NCBI GenBank assembly: GCA_965369815.1
Contig: CBDUQS010000002.1
Location: forward strand, 1-54,765
DNA from: DAOWGG01 sp965369815
GTDB lineage: Bacteria > Patescibacteriota > Gracilibacteria > UM-FILTER-43-11
Reading direction: 5' to 3'
Length of the DNA: 54,765 bases
Positions 42,387-49,355 of the stretch are shown one piece after another (positions within the stretch are counted from its first letter, which is position 1; each line of letters begins with the position of its first letter). The position numbers were made by a program, and so were the translations under genes. The notes under the pieces were generated by a model. That model saw only the letters and a program-made list of their open reading frames with translations, did no database searches and was not told the DNA's origin.

Positions 42387-43361
42387 ATGCCCAACCGAGA
42401 TCTCATTCGACAAAACCTTTACAACACCCTGAGCGAGACGGATTTTGAACGACTCGCCAAAGTTTATACGGGGAAAGTAAGGGATATTTACGAAATCGCT
42501 GGTAAAAAAATATTCATCACCACCGATCGGCAATCCGCCTTCGACCGTATTCTTGCCTCGGTTCCATTTAAAGGAGCGGTTTTAAATCAATTCAGTCAAT
42601 TCTGGTTCGAAAAAACTAAAGATCTTGTTCCAAATCACATGATCGCCGTTCCAGATCCAAATGTAATGATTGTTCGTCCTGTTAGAATCTTCCCAATCGA
42701 AGTCGTGGTACGCGGATACATCACCGGTTCAACCGACACCTCTGCATGGATAAATTACGAAAAAGGAGAGCGTCTTTTCTGCGGTGTTCAGCTCCCAGAA
42801 GGGTTAAAAAAGAATCAGAAATTTAATGAGCCAATTCTAACTCCAACCACCAAAGCAGAAGATCACGATGAAAAAATCTCACGAGAAGAGATCATCGCTC
42901 AAGGACTCGTTTCCGAAGAAAAATGGAATAAGATTGAAGAATATGCCATGGCCGTTTTCAAAAGAGGTCAAGAAATCGCCGCCGAGAAAGGCTTTATTCT
43001 TGTTGACACTAAATATGAGTTTGGTGAAGATGAGGAAGGAAACATACTATTGGCCGATGAAGTCCACACACCCGACAGCTCACGTTATTGGGTAGCCAGT
43101 ACTTACGAAGAACGCTTCAGTACAGATCAAGAGCCTGAGAACTTCGATAAAGAGTTCCTACGTTTATGGTTCAAAGAAAATTGTGACCCTTATAACGACG
43201 AAACACTTCCAGCTGCCCCCGAAGACTTAGTAGAAGAACTTGCCTTCCGATATATCGAAATTTACGAAAAGCTCACCGGTCAAACTTTTGAATACAACGC
43301 TGAGGTACCCATTGCCGAACGCATCCAAGACAATCTCGATACCTACATCAGCTCTCTATAA
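42387..43361 (+). CDS. purC: SAICAR synthetase
   Basis: PurC joins aspartate to CAIR in purine synthesis (step 7). 324 residues, the longer eukaryote-like length. Motifs: VYTGKVRDIYEIAGKKIFITTDRQSAFDRIL, VVVRGYITGSTDTSAW, LPEGLKKNQKFNEPILTPTTK, DTKYEFGED and DEVHTPDSSRYW. It is followed by purE after the 80-bp repeat, then purB after another repeat. Purine genes in series suggest this organism makes purines itself. Confidence 0.96.
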   Translation: MPNRDLIRQNLYNTLSETDFERLAKVYTGKVRDIYEIAGKKIFITTDRQSAFDRILASVPFKGAVLNQFSQFWFEKTKDLVPNHMIAVPDPNVMIVRPVRIFPIEVVVRGYITGSTDTSAWINYEKGERLFCGVQLPEGLKKNQKFNEPILTPTTKAEDHDEKISREEIIAQGLVSEEKWNKIEEYAMAVFKRGQEIAAEKGFILVDTKYEFGEDEEGNILLADEVHTPDSSRYWVASTYEERFSTDQEPENFDKEFLRLWFKENCDPYNDETLPAAPEDLVEELAFRYIEIYEKLTGQTFEYNAEVPIAERIQDNLDTYISSL

Positions 43362-43364
43362 AAC

Positions 43365-43444
43365 CGAATAGTGGACCGAATAGTGGACCAAATTGTTGTA
43401 TGGCAAACCACTATACGGTGCACAATACGGCCCACAAGCCGAAA
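43365..43444. repeat. 12-bp-unit inverted array, copy B
   Basis: GAATAGTGGACC twice in forward order at the left end; the same unit family in reverse orientation at the right end. About 86 percent identical to 4541-4620. It separates purC and purE. Confidence 0.85.
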
Positions 43445-43445
43445 T

Positions 43446-43471
43446 ATATAATTCATAATTCATAATTAAAT
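43446..43471. repeat. AATTCAT heptamer array
   Basis: Two units AATTCAT and a partial third directly before the purE ATG. Confidence 0.6.
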
Positions 43472-43921
43472 ATGCTAGTACCTATTCTAATGGGATCAAA
43501 ATCCGACGAAGAGCACGCTCGCAAAATAGCGGGACATTTAGGTAAATTCGGTGTCAAAGCAGAACTTTACGTCGCTTCTGCCCACAAAGTACCTGAACTG
43601 GTTTTAGATATTGTGAATGACTTCAATAAATCCAGTGAAGAAATCTGCTACATCACGATCGCCGGACGATCTAATGGCCTTTCCGGAGTCGTTTCTGCTA
43701 GTGCTATCCATCCTGTCATCGCCTGCCCACCTTTTAGTGATAAAGCGGATTATCTAGCCAACATTCATTCCTCCACCATGATGCCAAGCGACACGCCAGC
43801 AATGGTTGTGGTCGACCCACAAAACGCCGCCATGGCTGCCATCCGAATTCTCGCTCTTACCGACAAAAAGCTACGAAAACAAGTCGTGCAGCATATCAGC
43901 GAAATTAAGGAAAGCTTTTAA
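43472..43921 (+). CDS. purE: PurE, AIR carboxylase class II type
   Basis: PurE rearranges or carboxylates AIR to CAIR in purine synthesis. 149 residues, a typical single domain. MLVPILMGSKSD at the start, LYVASAHKVPE, and ACPP later. The central block is AGRSNGLSGVVSA, matching the class II (AIR carboxylase, CO2-using) GRSNGL motif rather than the AGAAAHLPG of class I mutases. That would make PurK unnecessary. Class assignment from these residues is an inference. It follows purC. Confidence 0.93.
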   Translation: MLVPILMGSKSDEEHARKIAGHLGKFGVKAELYVASAHKVPELVLDIVNDFNKSSEEICYITIAGRSNGLSGVVSASAIHPVIACPPFSDKADYLANIHSSTMMPSDTPAMVVVDPQNAAMAAIRILALTDKKLRKQVVQHISEIKESF

Positions 43922-43927
43922 AATTTA

Positions 43928-44029
43928 GGAATTTGCATTTTTGATTTTGCAATCAATTTAGCATTTTCAAACTTAACAATTAAATGAGGAAATCTTGAAA
44001 TGAAAAATTAAATACCAAATGCAAATTCC
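43928..44029. repeat. 13-bp inverted repeat between purE and purB
   Basis: GGAATTTGCATTT (43928-43940) and AAATGCAAATTCC (44017-44029) are exact reverse complements. The 76 bases between them are AT-rich. No gene is present in this stretch. Confidence 0.75.
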
Positions 44030-44072
44030 AAAATACAAAATAAATCGTATTATTAAATAAAGTAAAACAAGT

Positions 44073-45413
44073 ATGATTACATCTCTATCACCCCTAGATG
44101 GTCGTTACGCCAGTAAAGTCAGTGAACTCAATGAATACTTCTCCGAATACGGACTCATTAAACATCGCCTGATTGTTGAAATTAGTTTTTTTATGATGCT
44201 TTCCTCTGAACCAGGAATCAAAGAGCTCCCTCCTTTTTCAGATAAAGAGCTTAAGATTCTTGAAAATTTGATAAAAAACTTTGATGAAAAAGAAGCGGAA
44301 GCAGTGAAAAAGATCGAAAGAGTTACCAATCACGATGTAAAAGCGGTGGAATACTATATTAAAAAGAAACTTGAAAAAACCACGCTTAAAAAGCATTTGG
44401 AATTCATTCATTTCGCCTGCACTTCCGAGGACATCAACAATCTCTCAATCGCACTCATGATTCAAGGAGCGGGAAATAATGTACTTTTACCAACCATGAA
44501 AGAGTTGAACAAAAAAGTTGTACAACTTGCAAAGAAATGGCAAAAGGTTCCCATGCTCAGCCTCACTCACGGACAACCCGCCTCCCCCACCACCGTAGGC
44601 AAAGAGTTTCTGGTTTTCGCTAAACGACTAGAACGGCAGATGAAAGCATTGGATAAACAAGAAACATTGGGGAAAATCAACGGAGCAACAGGAAATTTCA
44701 ACGCTCATTTATCCGCTTATCCAAAGGTAAATTGGGAAAGGTTGAGCAAAAATTTTGTTCAGAAACTCGGCTTAACTTGGAACAGTCACACTACTCAAAT
44801 TGAATCACATGATTTCCAATCTGAAATTTATGACACAATGGCCCGATTCAACACCATTCTAATCGATCTAAACCGCGACGTTTGGACATACATCAGCCGT
44901 GGAGCTTTCAAACAAAGCGTCGTTGCGGGAGAAGTGGGATCTTCAACCATGCCCCACAAAGTAAACCCAATCGACTTTGAAAACTCTGAAGGGAATCTAG
45001 GGCTCGCCAATGCACTCCTTCGACATCTATCCGAAAAACTACCGATCAGCCGAATGCAAAGAGACCTAACCGACAGCACTGTTCAGAGAAATATTGGAAC
45101 CGCTTGGGGTTATAGTATTTTGGCTTATAAAAGCGCATTAAAAGGGTTAAGTAAGCTAGAGCTGAACAAAAAAGTTGTACAAGAAGAGCTGGATAAAAAC
45201 TGGGCACTGCTCGCTGAACCCATTCAAACGGTTATGCGAAAACACGCCGTTCCCAAGGCCTACGAGAAGCTTAAAGAACTCACTCGTGGAAAAGAGGTGA
45301 ACAAAAAAGTTGTACAAGAATTCGTTTCAAGCCTAAAGATTCCAAAAGAAGATAAAGAAAGGCTACTAAAGCTCTCCCCTTCTACTTATATTGGGATTGC
45401 AGATAAGCTTTAA
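44073..45413 (+). CDS. purB: Adenylosuccinate lyase
   Basis: PurB removes fumarate from SAICAR and from adenylosuccinate, two steps of purine synthesis. 446 residues, E. coli-like type. Motifs: SPLDGRYASKV, HLEFIHFACTSEDINNLS, LSLTHGQPASPTTVGKEF, and the fumarase/lyase signature GSSTMPHKVNPIDFENSEGN. Three exact copies of a 20-base string encode NKKVVQ in the same frame at three places. It is the last purine gene; the next gene follows by 11 bases. Confidence 0.96.
   Translation: MITSLSPLDGRYASKVSELNEYFSEYGLIKHRLIVEISFFMMLSSEPGIKELPPFSDKELKILENLIKNFDEKEAEAVKKIERVTNHDVKAVEYYIKKKLEKTTLKKHLEFIHFACTSEDINNLSIALMIQGAGNNVLLPTMKELNKKVVQLAKKWQKVPMLSLTHGQPASPTTVGKEFLVFAKRLERQMKALDKQETLGKINGATGNFNAHLSAYPKVNWERLSKNFVQKLGLTWNSHTTQIESHDFQSEIYDTMARFNTILIDLNRDVWTYISRGAFKQSVVAGEVGSSTMPHKVNPIDFENSEGNLGLANALLRHLSEKLPISRMQRDLTDSTVQRNIGTAWGYSILAYKSALKGLSKLELNKKVVQEELDKNWALLAEPIQTVMRKHAVPKAYEKLKELTRGKEVNKKVVQEFVSSLKIPKEDKERLLKLSPSTYIGIADKL
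44506..44525 (+). repeat. Intragenic 20-mer, copy 1 in purB
   Basis: TGAACAAAAAAGTTGTACAA, encoding NKKVVQ. Confidence 0.9.
45163..45182 (+). repeat. Intragenic 20-mer, copy 2 in purB
   Basis: TGAACAAAAAAGTTGTACAA, exact copy in the same reading frame as copy 1. Confidence 0.9.
45298..45317 (+). repeat. Intragenic 20-mer, copy 3 in purB
   Basis: TGAACAAAAAAGTTGTACAA, exact copy in the same reading frame as copies 1 and 2. Confidence 0.9.
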
Positions 45414-45424
45414 CTTATTATTTT

Positions 45425-46177
45425 ATGAAAAAGATTTTTTTATTTTTAGGCGGTCTTGTTTTAGGCGGTCTTTTGGTTGGACTTTATTTTAATAACACTC
45501 AGCAAATAAAAGAAAAAAGGACAGAAAAACCAACGCTTGAAGTGGAAAAAGAAGTTGTAAATAAGTCAGTTTCTAAAGCAAATATACAGATTGAATACAA
45601 GACAGAAACCTCTCCAGACGGACTATATTCTGTAACCATAGCTGATGCAGGATGCTGTAGTAGCGAACAACAAGAGAAAGAATTCATAAGAGTAATCCAT
45701 AATGAAACAGGTGAAGAAAGGCTTAAATTAACAATAAATGAGATTGAGGGCATATCCACAAATGAAAACATCATTAGCTGGTCAGTAAATGAAAAAACTT
45801 TATGGATTCAAGTAAACAGCATTTATACAATTCTTGCTTTTTATAAAATTGACCTAGAAACATGGGGGCTAGAAAAATATGATTTTAAAATACCAATATC
45901 AAGCGAAGCTAAATTCAATCCGCACAACGGGATAGTCCTTTATGAAGATAGGCCAATGTGGCAAGACCCCCCACCACAAGAAGAAATTGATAACTCTTCA
46001 TGTAAAATGGCTACTTATAATCTTCGTACAAAAGAAGTAAAGGTTTTAGAGGAGGTAAAACCAGCAACTGCAATTAATTGCTTTAATTATGAATGGGATA
46101 CAAGTTCAAAAAATATACTAAGATTCAGTCGCCCAAACGAAAAACTAAAGGATTATATCTTTAATGACTCAGAATAG
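45425..46177 (+). CDS. Membrane-anchored exported protein of unknown function
   Basis: A 250-residue protein with an N-terminal membrane anchor (about 3-22), a Lys/Glu-rich linker and an exported beta-rich domain. A CC pair (ADAGCCSSEQ, about residues 76-80) and another Cys near the end may form disulfides. No family is recognised. It starts 11 bases after purB and may be cotranscribed. Its function is not linked to purine synthesis by anything in the sequence. Confidence 0.75.
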   Translation: MKKIFLFLGGLVLGGLLVGLYFNNTQQIKEKRTEKPTLEVEKEVVNKSVSKANIQIEYKTETSPDGLYSVTIADAGCCSSEQQEKEFIRVIHNETGEERLKLTINEIEGISTNENIISWSVNEKTLWIQVNSIYTILAFYKIDLETWGLEKYDFKIPISSEAKFNPHNGIVLYEDRPMWQDPPPQEEIDNSSCKMATYNLRTKEVKVLEEVKPATAINCFNYEWDTSSKNILRFSRPNEKLKDYIFNDSE

Positions 46178-46207
46178 TTAAAAAAATGAAATTAATCGAT
46201 TAAAAAT

Positions 46208-46429
46208 ATGAAAGAATCTCTCATCAAAGCCGGGAAATATCAGCACTACAAAGGAAACTTCTATAAAGTAATCGGAGTTGCCAAGCATTCTGAAAATCAG
46301 GAAAATATGGTGGTGTATAAATCACTAGACGATGATCATCAACTCTGGGTTCGCTCTTATGATGAGTTCATAGAAAAAGTAAGCAAAGAAGGAGAACCTC
46401 CAATTCCTCGTTTTAGATTCATTGGATAA
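46208..46429 (+). CDS. DUF1653 domain protein
   Basis: A 73-residue protein matching the DUF1653 pattern: GKYQHYKGNFYKVIGVAKHSENQENMVVYKSL, then LWVRSYDEF and PRFRFIG at the end. It is a stand-alone small domain of unknown function. It follows the preceding gene by 30 bases. Confidence 0.85.
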   Translation: MKESLIKAGKYQHYKGNFYKVIGVAKHSENQENMVVYKSLDDDHQLWVRSYDEFIEKVSKEGEPPIPRFRFIG

Positions 46430-46455
46430 GAATAATCCAAGTTGCTGCCAGATTA

Positions 46456-46523
46456 CTATCAAATTGCCAGCCATTTGAAAGCAATTTGAAGGCTATTTGA
46501 AAACCACTTGAACTATTTGAAAT
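46456..46523. repeat. 11-bp-unit inverted array before the aminotransferase
   Basis: Right-hand units CCATTTGAAAG, CAATTTGAAGG, CTATTTGAAAA, CCACTTGAA, CTATTTGAAAT, and a left-hand reverse unit (CTATCAAATTGCCAG), ending ten bases before the start codon of the gene at 46533. Confidence 0.8.
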
Positions 46524-46532
46524 TTAAATAAT

Positions 46533-47777
46533 ATGAATAATAGATCTGCCCTAACAGCCGCAGGCCATCAATTTCGGGAACACAAAATGAGTCGTCGTGT
46601 AAAAAACATGATTGTTTCTCCAATCAAAGAAATGATGATGTTGGCTGCTCAACTTGAAAACCCGTTTTTACTGGCTCAAGGAATCCCCGCAGAAGATACG
46701 CCCGATCATATCAAGCAAGCCATTATCGAAGCCATTCAAGGTCCTCAAGCCTCCAAATATTCGATGTTATCGGGAATGAAAGAATGTCGAGAAGCCGTCG
46801 CTAAGCGATACAAAAGGTATTACAACGTTGATGTTGATTCTGATTCCGAAATTGGAATCACTGCGGGTGGGATGGAAGCGTGCATGATCACCTGTATGGC
46901 CACGATCGACCCAAGCGATGAAGTGATACTGACCGCTCCTTGCTTCTCTTCACACATCGAACAGATTCTCGCCTGCGAAGGAATACCAGTCCTCGTGCAA
47001 ACCAATGAAAAAGAAGGATGGATTTTGGATGTAGAAGCGATTCGAAAGGCAATCAATCCAAAAACCAAAGCCATTTACGTCACCAACCCAAGTAATCCAA
47101 CAGGCGCCGTATTCCCAGAGAATCAGGTGCGCGAATTGGCAAAAATCGCTTTGGAAAACGATCTGTTTATTTTTGCCGATGAAACGTACGACTTTTTAAC
47201 ATATAATAACAAACCATTCTTCAGCTTCTGTCAGATCCCAGAACTCAAAAATAATTTGATTCTAATCGGCAGTAGCTCCAAAGAGCATCGAATGACTGGC
47301 TACCGCCTTGGATGGGTAATTGCTCCGAATGATATTTTAAATCAGCTCTTCAAACTTCACGACGCTACCACAGTATGCGCTTGCGTGGTCTCGCAATTCG
47401 GATTCATTGCCGCCATCAACGGCCCACAAGATTCTGTAAAAGAGCTAAAAAAAGGAATGCAGGAACGTCGAGATCTGATCTGCGACCGCCTCGATAAAGT
47501 ACCTCACCTATTTAGATATTATAAAAAACCAGAAGGCGCTTACTACATTCTACCGGAAATCGTATTCCCTCACGAAAGTTCCATTCAGGTCGCCATGGAT
47601 ATACAAGCCGCCACCAGCGTCGTCACCGTTCCAGGAATCGCATTCGGCCCTGCCAGCGAAGGTCATATACGCTTCTCATTCGGCGGTGGAGCAAGTCGCG
47701 GACCAAAGGGAAAGGAACTAATCAACGAAGCCTTCGACCGACTGGAAGAATGGGGTAAGCAATTTAAAAATTCTTAA
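46533..47777 (+). CDS. Class I/II aminotransferase
   Basis: A 414-residue pyridoxal-phosphate enzyme of fold type I, resembling aspartate and aromatic aminotransferases. Motifs: TAGGMEACMI (cofactor phosphate region), TNPSNPTGAVF, IFADETYDF, and the cofactor Lys in SSSKEHRMTGYRLGW. C-terminal IRFSFGGGASRG holds the substrate-binding Arg. The start is the ATG at 46533; an ATG at codon 19 (KMSRRVKNM) is possible. The exact substrate cannot be told. It has the 11-bp array just before the ATG. Confidence 0.9.
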   Translation: MNNRSALTAAGHQFREHKMSRRVKNMIVSPIKEMMMLAAQLENPFLLAQGIPAEDTPDHIKQAIIEAIQGPQASKYSMLSGMKECREAVAKRYKRYYNVDVDSDSEIGITAGGMEACMITCMATIDPSDEVILTAPCFSSHIEQILACEGIPVLVQTNEKEGWILDVEAIRKAINPKTKAIYVTNPSNPTGAVFPENQVRELAKIALENDLFIFADETYDFLTYNNKPFFSFCQIPELKNNLILIGSSSKEHRMTGYRLGWVIAPNDILNQLFKLHDATTVCACVVSQFGFIAAINGPQDSVKELKKGMQERRDLICDRLDKVPHLFRYYKKPEGAYYILPEIVFPHESSIQVAMDIQAATSVVTVPGIAFGPASEGHIRFSFGGGASRGPKGKELINEAFDRLEEWGKQFKNS

Positions 47778-47808
47778 TTCTTAATTCTTAATTCTTAATT
47801 CTTATAAA
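47765..47808. repeat. TTAATTC heptamer array
   Basis: Five copies of the 7-base unit TTAATTC between the aminotransferase and the kinase gene. Confidence 0.9.
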
Positions 47809-48369
47809 ATGATTATCGGACTCACTGGCCCAATGGCCTCCGGCAAAACCACTATTGTTGAAGCGCTTAAGAAAGAGGGCTTTGAACACATAACTCTATC
47901 CGATGCAATCCGCGAAGAAGCAACTAAACGAGGTGTTCCTGAAGAAAGAGAACATTTAATGGAAGTCGGACAATCCCTTCGGGAAGAGTTTGGCGCAGGA
48001 GTCCTTGCGATACGTGCCATTGAAAAAACGAAAGAAAGTCCAGATAAAAAATGGCTTATTGATGGCATACGAAACCCCGCTGAAATCGATGAATTACGAA
48101 AAATTCCAGGATCCATTGTTATCGCGAATACCGCTCCAGAAAAAATGATTATCGAAAGAATCCTCTCTCGAAAACGATCCGATGATACCCTGGAAGAAGA
48201 AGCGATTCGCCACAAACTTCGTCGTGAATGGGGTGAAGGTGAACCCGAAGACGGACAGCAAGTGGGAAAATGTGTCGCAATGGCAGATTATGTGTTTGAA
48301 AACATCGTCCCAATCGAGAAAGTTGAAGAAGAATTCATGAAGCTGTATAATCAAATAACCAATCAATAA
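47809..48369 (+). CDS. P-loop nucleotide kinase-like protein
   Basis: A 186-residue small kinase. MIIGLTGPMASGKTT (Walker A), LSDAIREEATKRG, GQSLREEFGAGVLAIRAIE and DGIRNPAEIDELR (Walker B-like DGIRN) are seen. It resembles the UPF0200/dephospho-CoA kinase/dNMP kinase group, with no decisive residue for one. The dCMP deaminase gene follows by 87 bases, so a role in deoxynucleotide supply is plausible (inference from adjacency). Confidence 0.78.
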   Translation: MIIGLTGPMASGKTTIVEALKKEGFEHITLSDAIREEATKRGVPEEREHLMEVGQSLREEFGAGVLAIRAIEKTKESPDKKWLIDGIRNPAEIDELRKIPGSIVIANTAPEKMIIERILSRKRSDDTLEEEAIRHKLRREWGEGEPEDGQQVGKCVAMADYVFENIVPIEKVEEEFMKLYNQITNQ

Positions 48370-48378
48370 AAATCTCAT

Positions 48379-48441
48379 ATTGCTTTCAAATAGCCTTCAA
48401 ATTGCTAGCGATCTGAGAGCAATTTGATAGCCATCTGGAAT
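48379..48441. repeat. 11-bp-unit inverted array before dCMP deaminase
   Basis: Left arm in reverse orientation (TTGCTTTCAAATAGCC then TTCAAATTGCTAG), right arm forward (CAATTTGATAG, CCATCTGGAAT). It ends 15 bases before the ATG at 48457. Same unit family as 46456-46523. Confidence 0.8.
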
Positions 48442-48456
48442 TTAAATAAATAAATT

Positions 48457-49077
48457 ATGAATGATTACCCTCATCCACGCCCATCCAAAGATCAGTACTA
48501 CCTCGATTTAGCTAAAAGCGTTTGTAAACGTTCTACTTGTACGAAGGTAGAAATCGGAGCCGTGGTCATACGCGAAGATCAAGTGGTTGCCACCGGTTAT
48601 TGCGGTGCCCCTCGAGGAACCAAGAGTTCTCAGGAGCACAACTTTTGCTTACGAAAACAACTTGGAATTCCCTCAGGTCAACGTTACGAAATCTGTCGAT
48701 CGGTTCACGCCGAACAAAACGCCATCATCAACGCCGCTCGCTCAGGAACCGCATTACTTGGAGGTGATATGTATATTTACGGAAAAATTGAAGGAGATGA
48801 CAGCACGGAGGTTTTAGATGCCTTTCCTTGTTTCATTTGTAAAAAAATGCTGATCAATTGCGGTCTCAAACGCGTGATCTGTAGCTTAAAAGAAGGGGGA
48901 TATAAAATTTTTGAAGTGGATCAATGGGTGGAAGATTGGCGTAAAGGAGATATTATCGACGATAAATTTCAATATGGAATAGACGCCGAAACCGGAAAAC
49001 CAGCAATAAACGATCAACCAATTAAAATTTCTGCTACCATTAAAGAAAAAATTGCCAAAGAGAAAGAATCAGCCTAA
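48457..49077 (+). CDS. dCMP deaminase
   Basis: A 206-residue zinc deaminase converting dCMP to dUMP for thymidylate synthesis (ComEB/DCD family). Zinc-site motifs: HAE at 84-86 and PCFIC with C125 and C128. TGYCGAPRGT and the CR(S)VHAEQNAI block support this call. It has a long C-terminal tail rich in Lys and Glu. The 11-bp array is immediately upstream. The kinase gene before it may work in the same pathway. Confidence 0.92.
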   Translation: MNDYPHPRPSKDQYYLDLAKSVCKRSTCTKVEIGAVVIREDQVVATGYCGAPRGTKSSQEHNFCLRKQLGIPSGQRYEICRSVHAEQNAIINAARSGTALLGGDMYIYGKIEGDDSTEVLDAFPCFICKKMLINCGLKRVICSLKEGGYKIFEVDQWVEDWRKGDIIDDKFQYGIDAETGKPAINDQPIKISATIKEKIAKEKESA

Positions 49078-49142
49078 AATCACCAAGTAAAAGCATCTGA
49101 ATCCTGCTATCACGGGATAAGCTGATTGAAGAACGTCGATTC

Positions 49143-49202
49143 AAACCACTATTCGGCCCACGATACGGCCCACCATTCGATTAGTAGACCAATCCGGAGA
49201 CC
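49143..49202. repeat. 12-bp-unit inverted array, copy C
   Basis: Reverse-oriented units (GAATAGTGGTTT, GTATCGTGGGCC and GAATGGTGGGCC on the minus strand) followed by two degenerate forward units (GATTAGTAGACC, AATCCGGAGACC). Arms are in the opposite order to copies A and B. The spacer between dCMP deaminase and ileS is otherwise repeats only. Confidence 0.7.
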
Positions 49203-49274
49203 TCACTCCGTCATCAAATTAAATTAAGTATTAGCCTAGGTGGTAACTTTTCTCACTTTGCTCACCAAATGACG

Positions 49275-49310
49275 ATTGTCATTCCGAGCAAAGCCGAGGA
49301 ACCGAGGCAC
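49275..49310. repeat. GTCATTCCGAG repeat
   Basis: GTCATTCCGAGCAAAGCCGA and AGGAACC. Related to 52428-52458 and the arms of 53130-53227. It makes a false N-terminal extension of the ileS frame (49269-49355). Confidence 0.65.
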
Positions 49311-49355
49311 TCATTGTTATTATTGAGTGTTTTAATTTGTAATTTGCAATTAATC

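Noticed and set aside
4541..49202. CRISPR array
   Set aside because: The repeat units are 11-12 bases and abut without spacers; no cas gene is seen.
49269..49355. N-terminal extension of IleRS
   Set aside because: Encoded by the GTCATTCCGAG repeat and not by IleRS-like sequence; the ATG at 49356 matches the family.
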